From positions 8,132,017-8,196,016 of the forward strand of contig NZ_JQML01000001.1 of the NCBI RefSeq assembly GCF_000744705.1: a DNA stretch of 64,000 nucleotides. Direction: 5' to 3'. Both the position numbers and the translations under genes were made by a program. The DNA is from Streptacidiphilus albus JL83. GTDB lineage: Bacteria > Actinomycetota > Actinomycetes > Streptomycetales > Streptomycetaceae. Position 1 is the stretch's first letter, and every line of letters begins with the position of its first letter. Positions 1 through 9,692 of this stretch are shown here, piece after piece. Under the pieces are notes generated by a model that was given only the letters and a program-made list of their open reading frames with translations, ran no database searches and had not been told where the DNA came from.

Positions 1-263
1 CGGGTCCGCCGCACGTGGATGCAGTCGCCCGGGCACTCCTTGGCCGAGTCGACCACGTCCTGAAGCACCGTCAACGGGACCGGCACCGCTGCCCCGGGCT
101 CCTGCCGCAGCTCCTCGTCGTCGCCCTTCACATAGGCCAGCCCGTCGATGTCGAGCTCGAAGACCTCGGGGGCGTACTGCACACAGATACCGTCGCCGGT
201 GCACAGATCCTGGTCGATCCACACCTCAAGGGACTCGCCCGCACTGCCGTCCACGCTGGACAT
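1..263 (-). CDS. Ferredoxin, 3' end outside window (partial)
   Basis: Small iron-sulfur electron carrier, N-terminal 87 residues visible. The start is the ATG whose complement is at 261-263. It shows the CTGDGIC cysteine cluster, the conserved APEVFE stretch after it, and the distal CPGDC cluster near the window edge, all usual for actinobacterial 3Fe-4S/4Fe-4S ferredoxins of about 90-110 residues. It is divergent from arc, with about 285 bp between the two starts. A ferredoxin beside the proteasome locus is the usual Streptomyces arrangement; no functional link to proteolysis can be seen. Its redox partner is unknown. The C-terminus lies beyond base 1. Confidence 0.85.
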   Translation of the reverse strand, partial: MSSVDGSAGESLEVWIDQDLCTGDGICVQYAPEVFELDIDGLAYVKGDDEELRQEPGAAVPVPLTVLQDVVDSAKECPGDCIHVRRT

Positions 264-483
264 CCGCCCGCCGTTCCTGCTCACCGGGCCCCGTACGGAG
301 TACCCGCTATTCCCGCCAACGGTCCAGAGATCGACCCCTGTCCGGTCAACCCGATCGCGATTGACCAACCGACTCTAACAAGTGGCCGCTTCCGGACGCC
401 TTCGAGTGGGTATCCCAGTGACGAGGGGACGTGCGCAAGGGTGAAGATCGGACACACCCCCTTCCGACTTTCTGATCTAGGGG

Positions 484-511
484 TTTCAACGCCACCAGGC
501 ACAGGTAGGGT
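484..511 (+). promoter_or_regulatory. Candidate promoter of arc
   Basis: TTTCAA (484-489) and TAGGGT (506-511) are separated by 16 bp, 37 bp upstream of the GTG start of arc. This is a plausible but weak match to a housekeeping sigma factor promoter, judged by eye only. Confidence 0.3.
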
Positions 512-548
512 CTGAAAGCGTTCAGCTCCCCCGGAGGAGGTGAGGACC

Positions 549-2315
549 GTGGCAGCCCACGATGACGACTACGCCCGCGGCGGCAGGCCCGCACGGGGTT
601 CTGAGGAAGCCCTCAGCCAGGTTTCCTTTCTTGAGCAGGAGATTGCCGTCCTGCGCCGCAAACTCGCAGACTCGCCGCGCCACACGAGGATCCTCGAAGA
701 GCGCATCAACGAGCTGCAGGCCAACCTGTCCGGAGTCACCGCGCAGAACGAGCGGCTCGCCTCCACCCTGAGGGAGGCCCGCGACCAGATCGTGGCCCTC
801 AAGGAGGAGGTCGACCGGCTCGCGCAGCCGCCGGCCGGCTTCGGCACTTTCCTGACCGCCAACGAGGACGGCACCGCCGACATCTTCACCGGCGGTCGCA
901 AGCTGCGGGTGAACGTCAGCCCCAGCGTCCCCCTGGACGAGCTGCGGCGCGGCCAGGAGGTCATGCTCAACGAGGCGCTCAATATCGTCGACGCGATGGA
1001 GTTCGAGTCCATCGGCGACATCGTCACCCTCAAGGAAGTCCTCGAGGACGGCGAACGGGCCCTCGTCACCGGGCACACCGACGAGGAAAGGGTGGTCCGG
1101 CTCGCCGAACCGCTCCGCGACGTCAAACTGCGACCCGGCGACGCCCTGCTGCTCGAACCCCGCTCCGGCTACGTCTACGAGGTCGTGCCCAAGAGCGAGG
1201 TCGAGGACCTGGTCCTCGAAGAAGTGCCAGACATCGACTACGACCGCATCGGCGGGCTCGGCCAGCAGATCGAGATGATCCGCGACGCCGTCGAGCTCCC
1301 GTACCTGCACGCCGAGCTCTTCAAGGAGTACGAGCTGCGCCCGCCCAAGGGCGTCCTGCTCTACGGCCCGCCCGGCTGCGGCAAGACGCTCATCGCCAAG
1401 GCGGTGGCGAACTCCCTGGCCAAGAAGGTGGCCGAGGTCACCGGACAGCCCCAGGGGAAGAGCTACTTCCTCAACATCAAGGGCCCCGAGCTGCTCAACA
1501 AGTACGTCGGCGAGACCGAGCGGCAGATCCGCCTGGTCTTCCAGCGGGCCCGGGAGAAGGCCAGCGAGGGCACGCCCGTCATCGTCTTCTTCGACGAGAT
1601 GGAATCGCTGTTCCGCACCCGCGGCTCCGGCGTCAGCTCGGACGTGGAGAACACCATCGTCCCGCAGCTGCTCGCCGAGATCGACGGCGTGGAGGGGCTG
1701 GAGAACGTCATCGTCATCGGGGCATCCAACCGCGAGGACATGATCGACCCGGCGATCCTCAGGCCGGGCCGGCTCGACGTCAAGATCAAGATCGAGCGCC
1801 CGGACGCCGAGGCGGCGAAGGACATCTTCTCCAAGTACCTCAAGAACTCCCTGCCGCTGCACCCCGACGACGTCAAGGAGCACGGCTCCTCGGTGGAGAG
1901 CACCGTCGAGGCCATGATCCAGGCCGTCGTCGAGCGGATGTACACGGAGACCGAGGAGAACCGCTTCCTGGAGGTCACCTACGCCAATGGTGACAAGGAG
2001 GTCCTGTACTTCAAGGACTTCAACTCCGGCGCGATGATCCAGAACATCGTGGACCGGGCGAAGAAGATGGCCATCAAGGACTTCCTCGACCACGGCCAGC
2101 GCGGTCTCCGGGTCACCCACCTGCTCGCGGCCTGCGTCGACGAGTTCAAGGAGAACGAGGACCTGCCCAACACCACCAACCCGGACGACTGGGCCCGGAT
2201 CTCCGGCAAGAAGGGCGAGCGGATCGTCTTCATCCGCACGCTGGTCACCGGGAAGCAGGGCGCCGAGTCCGGCCGCTCCATCGACACTGTCGCCAACACG
2301 GGGCAGTACCTGTAA
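549..2315 (+). CDS. arc: Proteasome-associated AAA ATPase (ARC/Mpa)
   Basis: Hexameric ATPase that binds pupylated proteins, unfolds them and feeds them into the 20S proteasome. The GTG at 549 is chosen over the in-frame GTG at 540 because GGAGGAGG (533-540) then sits 8 nt upstream. The 588-residue product has an N-terminal coiled coil (about residues 20-75; it binds Pup in this family), OB-type interdomain, then an AAA domain with Walker A GPPGCGKT (273-280) and Walker B ending FFDE (D349, E350). The C-terminus GQYL is the penultimate-Tyr tail that docks on the proteasome alpha ring. Length and motifs are normal. First gene of the locus, followed by dop after 264 bp. Confidence 0.97.
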   Translation: MAAHDDDYARGGRPARGSEEALSQVSFLEQEIAVLRRKLADSPRHTRILEERINELQANLSGVTAQNERLASTLREARDQIVALKEEVDRLAQPPAGFGTFLTANEDGTADIFTGGRKLRVNVSPSVPLDELRRGQEVMLNEALNIVDAMEFESIGDIVTLKEVLEDGERALVTGHTDEERVVRLAEPLRDVKLRPGDALLLEPRSGYVYEVVPKSEVEDLVLEEVPDIDYDRIGGLGQQIEMIRDAVELPYLHAELFKEYELRPPKGVLLYGPPGCGKTLIAKAVANSLAKKVAEVTGQPQGKSYFLNIKGPELLNKYVGETERQIRLVFQRAREKASEGTPVIVFFDEMESLFRTRGSGVSSDVENTIVPQLLAEIDGVEGLENVIVIGASNREDMIDPAILRPGRLDVKIKIERPDAEAAKDIFSKYLKNSLPLHPDDVKEHGSSVESTVEAMIQAVVERMYTETEENRFLEVTYANGDKEVLYFKDFNSGAMIQNIVDRAKKMAIKDFLDHGQRGLRVTHLLAACVDEFKENEDLPNTTNPDDWARISGKKGERIVFIRTLVTGKQGAESGRSIDTVANTGQYL

Positions 2316-2579
2316 GGCAGCACCTCCAAGGCAGTACCTGAAGGTCAGCAGTCCAGTTCCACCACCGTCCGGCTACGGGTGCCCGTGGGCCCCGTAGTCG
2401 GACGGTTCGTGTCCGGAGCCCGTTTTGACGGTCCGTCCGGTCATTCTGCTTCTGTCACGAAGTGAAGTAGCCGGGTCAGCGATCTCCCGGTTGTCAGTCC
2501 GCAGTTCTAGGCTCGGGTTACCGCACCGGGCCGACCGTCGTCGGACGGCTCGCCGGCGGCAGCTTTGAAGGAGGGCCGC

Positions 2580-4091
2580 ATGTCCGTACGGCGCGTGATG
2601 GGAATCGAGACGGAGTACGGGATCTCCGTTCCTGGACATCCCAACGCCAATGCCATGCTCACCTCGTCGCAGGTGGTGAACGCCTACGCGGCGGCGATGC
2701 ACCGGGCCCGGAGAGCCCGCTGGGACTTCGAGGAGGAGAACCCGCTCCGCGACGCACGGGGTTTCGACCTGGCCAGGGACACCGCCGACGCCAGCCAGCT
2801 GACGGACGAGGACATCGGCCTCGCCAACATCATCCTCACCAACGGCGCCCGCTTCTACGTGGACCACGCCCACCCCGAGTACAGCTCGCCCGAGGTCACC
2901 AACCCCCGGGACGCCGTGCTCTGGGACAAGGCCGGCGAACGGATCATGGAGGAGGCCGCCATCCGCGCCCTCCAGCTGCCGGGCGCCCAGCCGATCCACC
3001 TGTACAAGAACAACACCGACAACAAGGGCGCCTCCTACGGCACCCACGAGAACTACCTGATGAAGCGGTCGACCCCGTTCGCCGACATCGTCAAGCACCT
3101 GACCCCGTTCTTCGTCTCCCGACAGGTCGTCACCGGGGCCGGACGGGTGGGCATCAACCAGGACGGCTCGGTCCACGGCTTCCAGATCAGCCAGCGCGCC
3201 GACTACTTCGAGGTCGAGGTCGGCCTGGAGACCACCCTCAAACGGCCCATCATCAACACCCGCGACGAGCCCCACGCGGACGCCGAGAAGTACCGCCGGC
3301 TGCACGTCATCATCGGCGACGCCAACCTCTCCGAGGTCTCCACCTACCTCAAGCTCGGCACGACGGCGCTGGTGCTGTCCATGATCGAGGACGGCTTCAT
3401 CACCACCGACCTGGTCGTCGACCAGCCGGTGCGCACCCTGCACCGGGTCTCGCACGACCCGGACCTGGGCTACCTGATGTCGCTGCGCAGCGGCCGGAAG
3501 CTGACCGCCGTCCAGCTCCAGATGGAGTACTGCGAGCTGGCCAGGAAGTACGTCGAGGACCGCTTCGGCGCCGACGCCGACGAGCAGACCCGGGACGTCC
3601 TGGACCGCTGGGAGGACGTCCTCGGCCGGCTGGAGCGCGACCCGATGAGCCTGGCCCAGCAGCTCGACTGGATCGCCAAGCGACAGATCCTGGAGGGCTA
3701 CCGCAACCGGGACGGGCTGGGCTGGGACAACCCCAGGCTGCAGCTGGTCGACCTCCAGTACGCCGATGTGCGGGCCGAGAAGGGCCTCTACAACCGGCTG
3801 GCGGACCGCGGGCGGATGGAGCGCATCGTGTCCGAGGCGGACGTCCTGCGGGCCGCCCACAAGCCGCCGGAGGACACCCGGGCCTACTTCCGGGGCCGCT
3901 GCCTGGAGCAGTACGCCGACCACGTGGCGGCGGCCTCCTGGGACTCCGTCATCTTCGACCTGCCGGGGCGCGACTCGCTCCAGCGGGTCCCGACCCTGGA
4001 GCCGCTGCGCGGCACCAGGAAGCATGTCAAGGCGCTGCTGGACCGCTGCCGCACGGCCGAGGAGCTGGTCCGGGTGCTCTCGGGCGGCTGA
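2580..4091 (+). CDS. dop: Pup deamidase/depupylase Dop
   Basis: Glutamine-synthetase-fold enzyme that deamidates the Pup C-terminal Gln to Glu and removes Pup from substrates. The ATG at 2580 follows GAAGGAGGG (2568-2576); 503 residues. The GIETEYG motif (8-14) belongs to the ATP site. The insertion at about residues 45-85 is the Dop loop, absent from the ligase PafA, and identifies this paralog. D95 in YVDHAHPEY lies at the position of the known catalytic aspartate of the family. The substrate gene pup lies 267 bp downstream. PafA at 7067 is the paralogous ligase acting in the opposite sense. Confidence 0.96.
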   Translation: MSVRRVMGIETEYGISVPGHPNANAMLTSSQVVNAYAAAMHRARRARWDFEEENPLRDARGFDLARDTADASQLTDEDIGLANIILTNGARFYVDHAHPEYSSPEVTNPRDAVLWDKAGERIMEEAAIRALQLPGAQPIHLYKNNTDNKGASYGTHENYLMKRSTPFADIVKHLTPFFVSRQVVTGAGRVGINQDGSVHGFQISQRADYFEVEVGLETTLKRPIINTRDEPHADAEKYRRLHVIIGDANLSEVSTYLKLGTTALVLSMIEDGFITTDLVVDQPVRTLHRVSHDPDLGYLMSLRSGRKLTAVQLQMEYCELARKYVEDRFGADADEQTRDVLDRWEDVLGRLERDPMSLAQQLDWIAKRQILEGYRNRDGLGWDNPRLQLVDLQYADVRAEKGLYNRLADRGRMERIVSEADVLRAAHKPPEDTRAYFRGRCLEQYADHVAAASWDSVIFDLPGRDSLQRVPTLEPLRGTRKHVKALLDRCRTAEELVRVLSGG

Positions 4092-4167
4092 GCGGCCCGA
4101 ATGCCCGGAGCGGGCCCGGCGGACTTGAACATCCGTCCGCTTCGGGCGTAACCGGACAGTAGCCGCT

Positions 4168-4184
4168 GTTCACCATGGGTGAAC
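4168..4184. promoter_or_regulatory. Inverted repeat upstream of pup
   Basis: GTTCACC and GGTGAAC, perfect 7-bp arms around ATG, lie in the dop-pup gap about 175 bp before pup. It could be an operator or a short dop terminator. No U run follows it. A second weaker pair, CACGAG/CTCGTG, occurs at about 4241-4265. Confidence 0.3.
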
Positions 4185-4358
4185 CCGGCGCCGCTGGGCA
4201 TCATCGGAACAGCATCGGACGTTGAGAGGATGCGGTAAAACACGAGCTGGTTGTCACTCCTCGTGTATAGGGTCTGACCAGCAGTACCGGGCGCGGCCGA
4301 GAACGGCTGGGCACCACCGGGCGCAGCGATGCGCCGTCTAGCGAGCGGGGTGAGGGTT

Positions 4359-4577
4359 ATGGCGACCAAGGACACCGGCGGCGGCCAGCAGCGGGCGAAC
4401 CGCTCCTCGGAAGAGGTCGAGGAGACCGAGGTCGAGGCGAACGAGGCCTCGGACCTCAAGGAGCGCAAGGCGAAGCTCGACGACGACGTGGACGCGGTGC
4501 TCGACGACATCGACGAAATCCTGGAGTCGGATGCCGAGTCGTTCGTAAGGTCATATGTGCAGAAAGGCGGCCAGTGA
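4359..4577 (+). CDS. pup: Prokaryotic ubiquitin-like protein Pup
   Basis: Small, largely disordered protein tag ligated by its C-terminal glutamate to substrate lysines to mark them for the proteasome. The 72-residue product starts MATKDTGGG. The ATG at 4359 is preceded by GTGAGGG. It is strongly acidic, with a predicted helix around DDDVDAVLDDIDEILE, which binds the coiled coil of ARC in this family. It ends GGQ, so Dop must deamidate it before PafA can use it. The stop codon is only 4 bp before the ATG of the endonuclease-like gene. Confidence 0.97.
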   Translation: MATKDTGGGQQRANRSSEEVEETEVEANEASDLKERKAKLDDDVDAVLDDIDEILESDAESFVRSYVQKGGQ

Positions 4578-4581
4578 CCAT

Positions 4582-5226
4582 ATGTCCGATTTGACCGAAA
4601 AGGTCTGTCGGGATTGTGGTGAGGTCAGGCCGACTTCTGATTTCTGGAAGCGGGAGAAATCGCCGGATGGTCTGGCTCCGTACTGCCGTGCCTGCTTCAA
4701 ACGGCGTAATGCGGAGGCGGCCATGCGGAGGGCCTCCCGGGAAGGGCGCGAGCGGTCGTTTCCGAAGCAGCACGAGGAGTCTCCCGAGGGTTTCGGGCGA
4801 TGTCCCGACTGTCAGGAGCTCAAGCCGCGCGCAGACTTTCCGCGACACAGGAGTTCAGTATCCGGATATGCGACCTACTGCAAGCCCTGCCACAACGCAC
4901 GTGGCGTGGAGGGCAAGCGGCGACTCCATGGCGGAACCCGTGATTACCACCTCAAGCACCGCTACGGTCTGACCGGGGCCGAAGTCGACGCCATGCTGGA
5001 GGCCCAGCGGGGCGTCTGCGCAATCTGTCTCACTCCTGACCCCGAACACGTGGATCACGACCACAAAACGGGTAGGGTCCGAGCCATCCTCTGCTTCAAC
5101 TGCAACGGCGGACTGGGGCAGTTCAAGGACCGCCCCGAGCTGCTCCGGCGTGGGGCCGACTATCTGGAAGGGAACGTGTGGAAGCCAACACTCGTGGCAC
5201 CGGGCGTCTACCGGCTGCCTTCTTGA
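4582..5226 (+). CDS. Endonuclease VII-like HNH/zinc protein in the proteasome operon
   Basis: A 214-residue protein starting [13 protein letters not shown]. Two CxxC zinc-finger-like pairs fill the N-terminal half (CRDC/CRAC and CPDC/CKPC). The C-terminal half has the endonuclease VII (PF02945-like) core: CAIC, then HVDHDHKTG, then [10 protein letters not shown]. Members cleave branched or recombining DNA in phage; a chromosomal role here is unknown. The SD is weak (AAGGCGG at 4564-4570), so translation may be coupled to pup, whose stop is 4 bp upstream. Its 3' end overlaps prcB by 49 bp. The first third uses AT-richer codons than its neighbours, suggesting acquisition. The same insertion is known in other Streptomyces proteasome loci. 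Confidence 0.8.
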   Translation: MSDLTEKVCRDCGEVRPTSDFWKREKSPDGLAPYCRACFKRRNAEAAMRRASREGRERSFPKQHEESPEGFGRCPDCQELKPRADFPRHRSSVSGYATYCKPCHNARGVEGKRRLHGGTRDYHLKHRYGLTGAEVDAMLEAQRGVCAICLTPDPEHVDHDHKTGRVRAILCFNCNGGLGQFKDRPELLRRGADYLEGNVWKPTLVAPGVYRLPS

Positions 5227-6023
5227 CGCCGGGTTCGTCGTCCTTCGTCGAATTCCTGGCCGCCCACCAGCCGGAGCTGCTCCCCGGCGGACGCACCCTG
5301 CCCGCCGGGCTGCAGCCGCTGGAGGCCCCGCACGGCACCACCATCGTCTCCGTCACCTTCGACGGCGGGGTCATCCTCGCCGGTGACCGCCGCGCCACCA
5401 TGGGTAACCTGATCGCCCAGCGGGACATCGAGAAGGTCTTCCCGGCCGACGAGTACTCCGCCGTCGGCATCGCCGGCACGGCCGGCCTCGCCGTCGAGAT
5501 GGTGCGACTGTTCCAGCTGGAACTGGAGCACTACGAGAAGATCGAAGGCACCCAGCTCTCGCTGGAGGGCAAGGCCAACCGGCTGACCACCATGATCCGC
5601 GGCAACCTCGGCATGGCCATGCAGGGCCTGGCCGTGGTCCCGCTCTTCGCCGGCTACGACCTCGACCTCGGCCGGGGCCGGATCTTCAGCTACGACGTCA
5701 CCGGCGGCCGTTCCGAGGAGCTCGGCTTCGCCGCCACCGGCTCGGGCTCGCTCTTCGCCAAGGGCTCGCTGAAGAAGCTCTACCGGGCCGACCTGACCGC
5801 CGAGCAGGCCGCCACCGCCGTCGTCCAGGCGCTCTACGACGCCGCCGACGACGACTCCGCGACCGGCGGGCCCGACCTGACCCGGAAGATCTTCCCGATC
5901 ATCGGCGTCATCACCGAGGACGGCTTCCGCCGGCTCCCGGACGAGGAGGTCGGCGACATCGCCCGCAGCGTCCTCGACCACCGGCTGGACTTCCCGAACG
6001 GTCCCCGGGCCGGGCTGCTCTAG
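5178..6023 (+). CDS. prcB: 20S proteasome beta subunit PrcB
   Basis: Catalytic subunit of the 20S proteasome. The GTG at 5178 has GGAAGGGAA (5166-5174) just upstream and lies inside the end of the endonuclease-like gene, implying translational coupling. The 281-residue precursor has a propeptide of about 53 residues. Autocleavage before T54 in [10 protein letters not shown] would expose the N-terminal threonine nucleophile. The following GDRRATMGN and the conserved Lys and Asp of the active site agree with Ntn-hydrolase beta subunits. The usual partner prcA follows after 64 bp. Confidence 0.97.
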   Translation: MEANTRGTGRLPAAFLTPGSSSFVEFLAAHQPELLPGGRTLPAGLQPLEAPHGTTIVSVTFDGGVILAGDRRATMGNLIAQRDIEKVFPADEYSAVGIAGTAGLAVEMVRLFQLELEHYEKIEGTQLSLEGKANRLTTMIRGNLGMAMQGLAVVPLFAGYDLDLGRGRIFSYDVTGGRSEELGFAATGSGSLFAKGSLKKLYRADLTAEQAATAVVQALYDAADDDSATGGPDLTRKIFPIIGVITEDGFRRLPDEEVGDIARSVLDHRLDFPNGPRAGLL

Positions 6024-6087
6024 CCCGCGCCGACCACCACCCTCCTCCCACCTCACCTGACCGATCGACCAGAAGGGGCGACCGCCG

Positions 6088-6912
6088 GTGTCGACGCCGT
6101 TCTACGTCTCACCCCAGCAGGCCATGGCCGACCGCGCGGAGTACGCCCGCAAGGGCATCGCGCGCGGTCGCAGCGTGGTCGTGCTCACCTACACCGACGG
6201 CATCGTCTTCGTCGCGGAGAACACCTCGCGGGCGCTGCACAAGGTCTCCGAGATCTACGACCGGATCGCCTTCGCGGCGGTCGGCCGCTACAACGAGTTC
6301 GAGAACCTCCGGATCGGCGGCGTCCGCTACGCCGACCTCCGCGGGTACTCCTACGACCGGGCCGACGTCAATGCCCGCGGTCTGGCCAACGTCTATGCCC
6401 AGACCCTGGGCACGATCTTCTCCTCCACCGGCGAGAAGCCGTACGAGGTCGAACTGATCGTGGCCGAGGTCGGCAAGGCCCCGGCCGACGACCAGATCTA
6501 CCGGCTCACCCCCGACGGCTCCGTCGTGGACGAGCACGGCACGGTCGCGGTCGGCGGCAACTCCGAGTCGATCAGCCACTACCTGGAGCAGCACCACGAG
6601 GAGGGCCTGTCCCTGCCCGGGGCGCTGAAGCTGGCGGTGGACGCCCTCGCCCGGGACCCCAACGGCGGTGCCGCCCGCACCCTGACCCAGGACCAGCTGG
6701 AGGTCGCGGTCCTGGACCGCAGCCGCTGGCAGCAGCGCAAGTTCAAGCGGCTGGTCGGCGCGCAGCTGGGCCGGCTGCTGGCCGGCGACGAGACCGCGAC
6801 CGGCGACGTCGAGGACAGCGACGTGCCCGATGACGTGCCCGATGCCGTGCCCGGCGACGTGGACGTCCCGGAACCGCAGGAGGCGCAGCCGCCGGCCGGC
6901 GACGAGGGCTGA
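6088..6912 (+). CDS. prcA: 20S proteasome alpha subunit PrcA
   Basis: Structural subunit forming the outer rings and gate of the 20S core; it receives the C-terminal tail of ARC. The GTG at 6088 follows AGAAGGGG (6071-6078). The 274-residue product starts [11 protein letters not shown], the conserved gating N-terminus, and has no N-terminal Thr nucleophile, as expected for alpha. The last 40 residues are a low-complexity acidic tail rich in Asp, Val and Pro ([13 protein letters not shown]), variable in the family. Last gene of the first transcription block: a palindrome and a strong terminator follow. Confidence 0.97.
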   Translation: MSTPFYVSPQQAMADRAEYARKGIARGRSVVVLTYTDGIVFVAENTSRALHKVSEIYDRIAFAAVGRYNEFENLRIGGVRYADLRGYSYDRADVNARGLANVYAQTLGTIFSSTGEKPYEVELIVAEVGKAPADDQIYRLTPDGSVVDEHGTVAVGGNSESISHYLEQHHEEGLSLPGALKLAVDALARDPNGGAARTLTQDQLEVAVLDRSRWQQRKFKRLVGAQLGRLLAGDETATGDVEDSDVPDDVPDAVPGDVDVPEPQEAQPPAGDEG

Positions 6913-6913
6913 C

Positions 6914-6937
6914 CCGGACCGGTCCGGACCGGTCCGG
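6914..6937. repeat. 24-bp perfect palindrome after prcA
   Basis: Iterated CCGGACCGGT units form a self-complementary 24-mer only 2 bp after the prcA stop codon. It could fold as an RNA hairpin upstream of the main terminator or be a protein site. Its function is unknown. Confidence 0.6.
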
Positions 6938-6952
6938 CCCGGGTTGTTGACG

Positions 6953-6991
6953 ATCCGTGAGGGCGTGCTTCGGCACGTCCTCACGGATTTT
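6953..6991 (+). terminator. Intrinsic terminator of the arc-prcA block
   Basis: A 16-bp stem starting ATCCGTGAGG, with one G.U pair and a TTCG tetraloop, is followed by a short U run. It is unusually canonical for a streptomycete and separates prcBA from pafA, so pafA needs its own promoter. Confidence 0.9.
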
Positions 6992-7032
6992 CGGCGGTAA
7001 TAACCGAAAGATCGAGATTTGGTCGCGGAGGG

Positions 7033-7060
7033 TTTCAGACACCGACCAAAAGCGTAAAGT
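7033..7060 (+). promoter_or_regulatory. Candidate promoter of leaderless pafA
   Basis: TAAAGT (7055-7060) lies 6 bp before the pafA ATG, and TTTCAG (7033-7038) lies 16 bp further upstream. No Shine-Dalgarno sequence precedes the ATG. A transcript starting at or next to the A of ATG would be leaderless. Confidence 0.4.
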
Positions 7061-7066
7061 CCAATC

Positions 7067-8428
7067 ATGGACCGCCGAATCTTCGGGCTGGAGAACGAGT
7101 ACGGCGTCACCTGTACGTTCCGGGGGCAGCGGCGACTCTCCCCGGACGAGGTGGCCAGGTACCTCTTCCGCCGTGTCGTGTCATGGGGCCGAAGCAGCAA
7201 CGTGTTTCTGCGCAACGGCGCCCGTCTCTATCTCGACGTCGGATCACATCCGGAGTACGCCACTCCGGAGTGCGACGACGTCGCCGAACTCGTCACCCAC
7301 GACAAGGCCGGGGAGCGCATCCTCGAAGGACTCCTGGTGGACGCCGAGAGGCGGCTGCACGAGGAGGGCATCGCCGGTGACGTCTACCTGTTCAAGAACA
7401 ACACCGACTCCGCCGGGAACTCCTACGGCTGCCACGAGAACTACCTCGTGGCGCGCCACGGCGAGTTCTCCCGGCTGGCCGACATCCTGATCCCGTTCCT
7501 GGTGACCCGTCAGCTGATCTGCGGGGCCGGCAAGGTGCTGCAGACGCCGCGCGGCGCGGTGTTCTGCGTCAGTCAGCGGGCGGAGCACATCTGGGAGGGC
7601 GTCAGCTCGGCGACCACCCGGTCACGGCCGATCATCAACACCCGGGACGAGCCGCATGCCGACGCCGAGCGCTACCGGCGGCTGCACGTCATCGTCGGCG
7701 ACTCCAACATGTCGGAGACGACCACCCTGCTGAAGGTCGGCGCCACCGACCTGGTGCTGCGGATGATCGAGGCCGGGGTGGTGCTGCGCGACCTCACGCT
7801 GGAGAACCCGATCCGGGCGATCCGTGAGGTCAGCCACGACCTCACCGGCTCACGCCAGGTGCGGCTGGCCAACGGCCGCGAGGCGAGCGCGCTGGAGATC
7901 CAGGAGGAGTACTTCACCAAGGCCAGCGACTTCGTCGACAGCCGGGGGATCCGGACCGGCACGGTGGCCAGGGTGCTGGACCTGTGGGGCCGGACGCTGG
8001 AGGCGGTCCGGGCGCAGGACCTCTCCAAGGTGGAGCGGGAGATCGACTGGGTGATGAAGTACCAGCTGATCGAGCGCTACCGGGAGAAGAACGGCATCAG
8101 CATGTCGCACCCCCGGGTGGCCCAGATCGATCTGGCGTACCACGACATCCACCGCCGTCGGGGCCTGTTCTACCTGCTGCAGAACCGGGGCCAGGCGGAG
8201 CGGGTGACCACCGACCTGAAGATCTTCGAGGCGAAGTCGGTGCCGCCGCAGACCACCCGGGCCCGGCTGCGCGGGGACTTCATCCGCCGGGCGCAGGAGC
8301 AGCGCCGGGACTTCACCGTCGACTGGGTGCACCTCAAGCTCAATGACCAGGCGCAGCGGACGGTGCTGTGCAAGGACCCGTTCCGTTCGGTGGACGAGCG
8401 GGTGGAGAAGCTCATCGCCGGCATGTAG
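7067..8428 (+). CDS. pafA: Pup-protein ligase PafA
   Basis: ATP-dependent ligase joining the C-terminal Glu of Pup to substrate lysines; a paralog of Dop with the glutamine-synthetase/carboxylate-amine ligase fold. 453 residues starting [20 protein letters not shown] (7-13) is the ATP-binding motif, and D57 in RLYLDVG before HPEY corresponds to the family catalytic base. It lacks the Dop loop. The ATG at 7067 has no SD and sits just after a possible -10 box, so translation is probably leaderless. Separated from prcA by a terminator. Confidence 0.96.
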   Translation: MDRRIFGLENEYGVTCTFRGQRRLSPDEVARYLFRRVVSWGRSSNVFLRNGARLYLDVGSHPEYATPECDDVAELVTHDKAGERILEGLLVDAERRLHEEGIAGDVYLFKNNTDSAGNSYGCHENYLVARHGEFSRLADILIPFLVTRQLICGAGKVLQTPRGAVFCVSQRAEHIWEGVSSATTRSRPIINTRDEPHADAERYRRLHVIVGDSNMSETTTLLKVGATDLVLRMIEAGVVLRDLTLENPIRAIREVSHDLTGSRQVRLANGREASALEIQEEYFTKASDFVDSRGIRTGTVARVLDLWGRTLEAVRAQDLSKVEREIDWVMKYQLIERYREKNGISMSHPRVAQIDLAYHDIHRRRGLFYLLQNRGQAERVTTDLKIFEAKSVPPQTTRARLRGDFIRRAQEQRRDFTVDWVHLKLNDQAQRTVLCKDPFRSVDERVEKLIAGM

Positions 8429-8439
8429 CCCGGGTGCCG

Positions 8440-8474
8440 GCTGTGCGGCGGCGGTCGCTCCGCTGCCGCACAGC
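8440..8474 (+). terminator. Hairpin after pafA
   Basis: GCTGTGCGGC and GCCGCACAGC form a perfect 10-bp stem with a 15-nt loop, 11 bp after the pafA stop. No U run follows, which is common in this group. Confidence 0.6.
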
Positions 8475-8645
8475 TGGCTCGTAGCTGAGAGGATTCTTAG
8501 TATCCTGGTCGCTCTGTCAAGTTTTCAGCCCTCGTGTCCGTATTGTGACGGTGCGGGGGCTGAGTTGTGTCTGGGGTCCTGGGAGACGAGGTCGTAGAGT
8601 GGCGCGGACCGATTCAGCTTCCGTTTTTCAGACCTAAGGACGACC

Positions 8646-9635
8646 GTGCGCCGAACCACCGCTGCTGCTGCGCTGCTCCTCGTGCCCGCGTTGTTCATCA
8701 CCGGCTGCAGCAGCAGTTCCGGATCGAAGAGCGCCGACGCCAAGGCCACGGCGCTGCCCACCGTCACCGGCGTGTACGGGAAGAGCGCCACCATCAAGCT
8801 GCCGGACGTGAGCCAGGCCGGCACCACCCAGGTGGTCAAGACGCTGACCACGGGCACCGGTACCGCGGTCGGCGACGGCGACGTGGCCATCACCAAGGTG
8901 GTCATCGACGACTGGAACACCGGCAAGACGGTCAGCGACTCGTACGCCGCCGGGCAGCCGTTGGTGACCGATGTCAGCAACATGCTGCCGGCGCTGAAGA
9001 GCGCGGTCAGCGGCCACACCATCGGCAGCCGGGTGCTGGTCGTGGCTCCGCCGGCGGACGCGGCCTCGCAGATCGTCGCCTCGGAGCAGCAGGAGGCCCA
9101 GCAGGCCCAGCAGGAGGGCCAGCAGGCCCCGGCCGACCTGGGTGTGCGGGCTACGGACACCATGGTGATGGTCGTGGACATCACCGGTGCGGTGTCGACC
9201 AAGGGGCAGGCGTCGGGTGCGGCGCAGGCTCCGGTGGCGGGGATGCCGACCGTGGACGCCTCCGCCCCCAAGGCCGCGACGATCACCATTCCGAAGGGCG
9301 CCAAGGCGCCGACCTCGCTGCAGACCTCGGTGCTGGTCAAGGGCGCCGGGCCGAAGGTCGCCAGCGGCCAGTCGGTGATCGTCCAGTACACCGGGGTGAC
9401 CTGGGCCGACGGCAAGGTGTTCGACTCCTCCTGGAACGACCAGGGCGCGTTCAACTACGTGGCCGGCGGCGGTAACGTGATCAAGGGCTGGGACCAGGCC
9501 ATCCTGGGGCAGACCGTGGGCTCCCGGGTCGAGATCGTGATCCCGCCGGCGCTCGGCTACGGGGCCACGGCCCAGGGGTCGATCCCGGCCAACTCGACGC
9601 TGGTCTTCGTCGTGGACATCCTGGCCGCGGCGTAA
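8646..9635 (+). CDS. FKBP-type peptidyl-prolyl isomerase, lipoprotein
   Basis: Exported prolyl cis-trans isomerase or chaperone anchored on the outer face of the membrane. The GTG at 8646 follows AAGGA (8636-8640). The 329-residue product has a lipoprotein signal, MRRTTAAAALLLVPALFITGC, with the lipid Cys at 21, then a Ser-rich tether. A degenerate FKBP-like half covers about residues 40-180, with a Gln-rich stretch near 140-160. A well-conserved FKBP domain fills 215-329 (VIVQYTGVTWADG, IKGWDQAILGQ, IPPALGYG). Upstream of the cytosolic FKBP gene, with 57 bp between them; the two probably arose by duplication. Confidence 0.9.
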   Translation: MRRTTAAAALLLVPALFITGCSSSSGSKSADAKATALPTVTGVYGKSATIKLPDVSQAGTTQVVKTLTTGTGTAVGDGDVAITKVVIDDWNTGKTVSDSYAAGQPLVTDVSNMLPALKSAVSGHTIGSRVLVVAPPADAASQIVASEQQEAQQAQQEGQQAPADLGVRATDTMVMVVDITGAVSTKGQASGAAQAPVAGMPTVDASAPKAATITIPKGAKAPTSLQTSVLVKGAGPKVASGQSVIVQYTGVTWADGKVFDSSWNDQGAFNYVAGGGNVIKGWDQAILGQTVGSRVEIVIPPALGYGATAQGSIPANSTLVFVVDILAAA

Positions 9636-9692
9636 CGTTGCCCCTACGGCCGCCGACAACGGCGCGCCGCACCGACTGAGGAGATCAAGACC

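Noticed and set aside
15..515. Plus-strand frame opposite the ferredoxin gene
   Set aside because: The minus strand encodes clear ferredoxin cysteine clusters; the plus frame has no family features.
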